Shown here piece after piece: positions 18,387 to 21,016 of a stretch of DNA of 21,016 bases. The stretch is taken from assembly GCA_004151065.3 (NCBI GenBank), contig NWUY0300005895.1, positions 10,100 through 31,115 on the forward strand, given 5' to 3'. The translations under genes and the position numbers were made by a program. Position 1 is the first letter of the stretch; each line of letters starts with the position of its first letter. The notes under the pieces were generated by a model. The model was given only the letters and a program-made list of their open reading frames with translations, did not search any database and was not told the DNA's origin. The stretch is from Larix sibirica. Lineage: Eukaryota; Streptophyta; Pinopsida; Pinales; Pinaceae.

Positions 18387-19165
18387 TGATGCAGACACGG
18401 TCAATCGATGGTTCCTAGATTAGCGTTACACAATGGAAAACAACACACACAGTCACACGACAACAACAAGAGGATTGCCAAGAATTGTGGATTTCAATTA
18501 AATGGGTAAACCTCTTTCCAGAACTGTTTACAACATGAGTTAATACTCAGATCATCCGAGATGAACATTGACTATTATCAACTGATGCAAACATGAGGGA
18601 ATCTCCATCCTCAACACTATCTGCAACACTATGCACTTATCGTTCTTTAAGCATCTCATCTTCGCCTTTCTTCAAGGGATCTCCAAGAAAAGACCAAAGA
18701 CTCCAAAGATCCTTCTCTCAGGACATGCACAGGTATTTATACTCGTTCCTGCCTACTCGATCGTCCTTCAGAAGCTTCGATCGCTTCTAGTCATGGTCAA
18801 ACTTCATTAAATATTATATGTGGCCTTCTTCATCAGGTGGCTCCACTTGGAATTCTATAACTACCGCCATAACTACTCTTGCAACTTACCAACTACCTCT
18901 GTGACTAGTTTCCTTAAGTTTCTAACTATTTCTTGCCAGCCGTCGTCGACTCTGACTACTTCTTCCTCTGGTTGGTACCACCTTCGACCATTCTTCTCCA
19001 CTGTATTGTCGTCTTCCATCAACCATTATTGGTCGGAACCTCTGCGACACATCTATCTTCTGTCGACTGTTGATCCTATTCCTAGTGGAGGTTGTCGACT
19101 GTCCTCCAGACCTTTCCGTTGTCTATCTTCGAATTGTTACTTTGGGTGTTGATGCCCCTACATCA
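18387..19165 (-). repeat. 3' LTR of chromovirus element 2
   Basis: On the plus strand it begins TGATGCAGACACGG and ends CCCCTACATCA, giving the terminal inverted repeat TGATG/CATCA. The left end abuts the broken RT of element 1 and the right end abuts a purine tract (read on the minus strand). Length 779 bp. Expect the same sequence beyond 21016 as the 5' LTR and a copy of GAATG (18382-18386) as target-site duplication. Confidence 0.85.
18734..18741 (-). promoter_or_regulatory. TATA box of the element 2 LTR
   Basis: TATTTATA on the plus strand reads TATAAATA on the minus strand, a strong TATA box roughly mid-LTR, in the direction of element transcription. It would set a start near 18705, dividing the LTR into U3 (toward 19165) and R-U5 (toward 18387). 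Confidence 0.65.
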
Positions 19166-19166
19166 A

Positions 19167-19173
19167 CCTCTCT
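19167..19173 (-). other. Polypurine tract of element 2
   Basis: Read on the minus strand, AGAGAGG lies one base before the LTR start TGATG, the place where plus-strand DNA synthesis is primed. It is short but correctly placed, 27 bases past the chromodomain stop. Confidence 0.6.
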
Positions 19174-19200
19174 GGGTTGAAAAGAACCTTGTTCGTGGTC

Positions 19201-19870
19201 CTACAACTCCTCGAGCTTGTTTGAGAAAATCCATGCTGCCTCCTCTAAATATCGGTTCCTCCACTGGACCAAATATTCCTTCTCCTCCTGACTTCTGGTC
19301 TTCCCGACTTCATGCTCATTGAGCACTTCTGCGACCTTTTCCATTGGTTGAACTGGTAGTTGTCTCTACCAGTCAGTTTCTGTCTCGCCCCGATCGTCGA
19401 CCCTGCCTCAAACTTGTACAGATCGGAAACATTAAACGTTGGTGATATATCCAACCCATTCGACAACTCCAGTATATAGGCATTATCCAAAATCTTTCTT
19501 ACGATCTTACATGGACCAATTTTCTTCGGCTTCAACTTGTTATATGTCCCTCTAGGAAACCTTTCTTTCCTCAGGTGTGCGTACACTAAGTCACCCTCTG
19601 CGAATGAATGTAGCTGTCTTTTCCTGTCGACCCTCAACTTGTATGTCATATTACTTTTCTCTAGTTGTTGTCATACCTTGTTATGCACCTCCCTCATGTA
19701 GTCGGCAAAAGATTCAACATCGAAACTTTTCCGCACTTCCATTAGCAACTCGACTAAGTCGATTACCCCATGTGGGCTCCTTCCTTGCACTATCTGGAAT
19801 GGACTCATTCTAGTTGACCGGTTCACTGAATTGTTGTACGCGAATTCCGTTTGTGCCAACAAATTCTCCC
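19201..19870 (-). pseudogene. Integrase C-terminal region and chromodomain of element 2
   Basis: The frame at 19671-19862 reads AQTEFAYNNSVNRSTRMSP, the end of the integrase core. After a stop, the same frame (19245-19649) gives EGDLVYAHLRKERFPRG, KLKPKKIGPCKIVRK and PTFNVSDLYKF, the GPF/Y-type C-terminal module. Near 19360 the phase changes and a 50-residue chromodomain follows in another frame (19353-19201): VAEVLNEHEVGKT, EEKEYLVQW and EEAAWIF, with the Tyr, Trp and Trp positions of the methyl-lysine pocket visible, then TAG. A chromodomain tethers the integration complex to marked chromatin. The frame break between the two modules shows decay. Confidence 0.82.
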
Positions 19871-20616
19871 ACTACTTTGGTTGATCAATGATCAAACGTC
19901 TCAAAAAATTTCCTAAGCTCTTGTTCACCACTTTAGTCTATCCATCGGTATGTGGATGGTATGCAGAACTGAATTGCAGCTTCATGTCGAGATTCTTCCA
20001 CAAGGTTCGCCAAAAATGACCCATAAACTATTCGACATTATGCTTTTCGGAAATCCATGCAGCCTCACAACTTCCTTGAAAAATAGAACAACAATGCTTG
20101 TGGCATCACTCGTCTTCTGACATGGGATGAAGTGTGCCATCTTCGAAAACCTGTCGACTACCACAAGAATGGATTCATTACCTTGGTGTGTTTTCGGCAA
20201 TCCCATCACAAAATCCAAGTTGATATCTTCCCATGGGGCAGTCAGTATCGGCACAGTGTATATAGCCCTATGTTATGACTTATTCCCTTGGCATGCTGAC
20301 ATATCCAGCACTATAAGATCCATCTCTTCACATCCGTCTCCAATATTGGATAGGAATATTTATCTTCGACTAATGCCTTGGTCTTGTTGATTCCAAAGTG
20401 TCCTCCCAATCCGCCACTATGCAATTCCCTGATCATATTCTCTCTTACTGATCCTCTAGGGATGCATAACCGATGTCCCTTAAACAGGTATTCCTCTTGG
20501 ATGAAGTAATCCATGTATGGGGTTCTATCACCACTCCATGGTTCCTTCGACATCTTCCAAGCATCAACAAAATCTTTTTGGGCTTCATAGTCAGCTTTTA
20601 TCGACTTTGGTTCCAT
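19871..20616 (-). pseudogene. Integrase zinc-binding and catalytic core of element 2, inactive
   Basis: The piece 20314-20616 gives FLFKG then LCIPRGSVRENMIRELH, GGLGGHFGINKT and the first half of the HHCC zinc-binding domain; a TAG (20311-20313) stands just before CWICQHAKG. After a frame change, [15 protein letters not shown] carries the first catalytic Asp, and [15 protein letters not shown] and [12 protein letters not shown] follow. Roughly ten bases are missing near 20030, removing the second catalytic Asp (normally S-D-R-D). Further on HTDG-stop-TKVVNKSLG has Lys in place of the catalytic Glu and a TAG for the conserved Gln. Two of three catalytic residues are lost, so the enzyme is dead. 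Confidence 0.85.
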
Positions 20617-21016
20617 CGACTTAACAGTAGTCGCTCCTAGTAACGTGACTCTTCAACTCAACGCATTGGCTACCCGACTAGTTTTGCACGACTTGTGCTT
20701 TAACAAAAAAGCATAACTATGCATAAACTTGACCCACTTGATGTGCCTCTGGTTCAACTTCGNGTAACTTGTAAGCTGCTGATATGTGGGTTGGATGGAA
20801 CGAGGCAAGAGCTTCTCCTTTGTTGTTAGACAGAATCTTTGATGTGGAGTCAGCTTGTGACATAATCCACCCAATGACCTATGAGCAAGGGAAAAGTTCC
20901 GGGCACGTAGCTGCTTTTGCAATGCCGGACCTTCTGATGTTCTGATAAAGTACCATTTCCTATAGAACTGCACTAGGGACATTTTGGTCCCGGATCATCT
21001 GATATATTTCACCCCA
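20617..21016 (-). pseudogene. C-terminal part of gypsy RNase H and RH-integrase linker, element 2
   Basis: LNQRHIKWVKFMHSYAF, LLKHKSCKTSRVANALS then TGA and RVTLL match the end of plant gypsy RNase H, where the consensus is VADALSRR: the catalytic-site Asp is Asn and the following Arg codon is a TGA (20653-20655). Upstream, toward the window edge, the frame is open for about 110 codons but the match to RNase H is poor (KLTPHQRFCLTTKEK), suggesting shifted or scrambled sequence. An N at 20763 makes one residue unknown. The frame continues past the TGA into the linker before the integrase at 20616. Confidence 0.72.

Larger units (their letters stand above)
18387..21016 (-). mobile_element. Ty3/gypsy chromovirus (element 2), nested in element 1, partial
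   Basis: From the right edge leftward on the minus strand: the RNase H end, integrase zinc-binding region, integrase core, integrase C-terminal region, chromodomain, polypurine tract and a 779-bp 3' LTR ending at 18387. The internal order RNase H-integrase-chromodomain is that of plant chromoviruses. The 5' LTR, gag and most of pol lie beyond 21016. Several frameshifts and stops make it non-autonomous. It interrupts the RT of element 1, so it is the younger insertion. Confidence 0.9.

Noticed and set aside
18593-19322. Plus-strand open frames inside the element 2 LTR and its junction (18593-18790, 18820-19152, 19092-19322)
   Set aside because: They fall in LTR sequence or antisense to the chromodomain; Ser/Leu-rich composition without motifs.
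1-21016. tRNA, rRNA, CRISPR array or phage/bacterial features
   Set aside because: None seen on either strand; sequence type is plant nuclear, where CRISPR arrays and bacterial ribosome-binding sites are not expected.

Overview
The window looks like nuclear DNA of a seed plant with a large, repeat-rich genome, possibly a gymnosperm. Long AT-rich gene-poor stretches, several generations of decayed Ty3/gypsy and LINE retroelements, and one intact intronless plant-type ARM-repeat gene support this. The species cannot be fixed from sequence alone. Three single N bases (678, 3467, 20763) show it comes from a draft assembly.

Left part (1-4994): positions 1-86 on the minus strand look like the first 28 codons of a gene running off the left edge, whose visible end resembles the entry into a BED zinc finger. 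The rest has no convincing gene but holds many short tandem arrays: 30-bp, 25-bp, 21-bp and 62-bp units, and a TG/AG microsatellite. The 25-bp and 21-bp arrays may lie in the U3 of a badly degraded LTR (tentative 1446-2690).

Gene (4995-6725, minus): a complete 576-residue ARM-repeat protein of the plant family that has an N-terminal helical domain and no U-box. It has an in-frame stop upstream of its ATG and a poly(A) signal downstream. It is the only clearly intact gene.

Middle (7000-14475): mostly AT-rich DNA with a duplicated TATA-like module and a diverged ~300-bp tandem repeat. The most notable object is a GC-richer ~1.4-kb insert (about 11010-12418, minus). It ends in a 10-A tail, is flanked by a 13-bp exact direct repeat, and carries one long reading frame broken by three TAG codons. 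It lacks reverse transcriptase, so it is a retrocopy or non-autonomous retroelement of unknown origin.

Right part (14476-21016): a decayed LINE 3' end (reverse-transcriptase zinc-binding region plus RNase H, minus), then a Ty3/gypsy element on the plus strand (206-bp LTR, degenerate initiator-Met primer site, gag, protease, start of RT). This element is interrupted in RT by a second Ty3/gypsy element on the minus strand. The second is a chromovirus with a 779-bp LTR, a polypurine tract, a chromodomain, integrase and the RNase H end, and it runs off the right edge. All these elements carry frameshifts, stops and lost catalytic residues, so the region is a layered graveyard with a clear order: the plus-strand gypsy element landed first, the chromovirus later.
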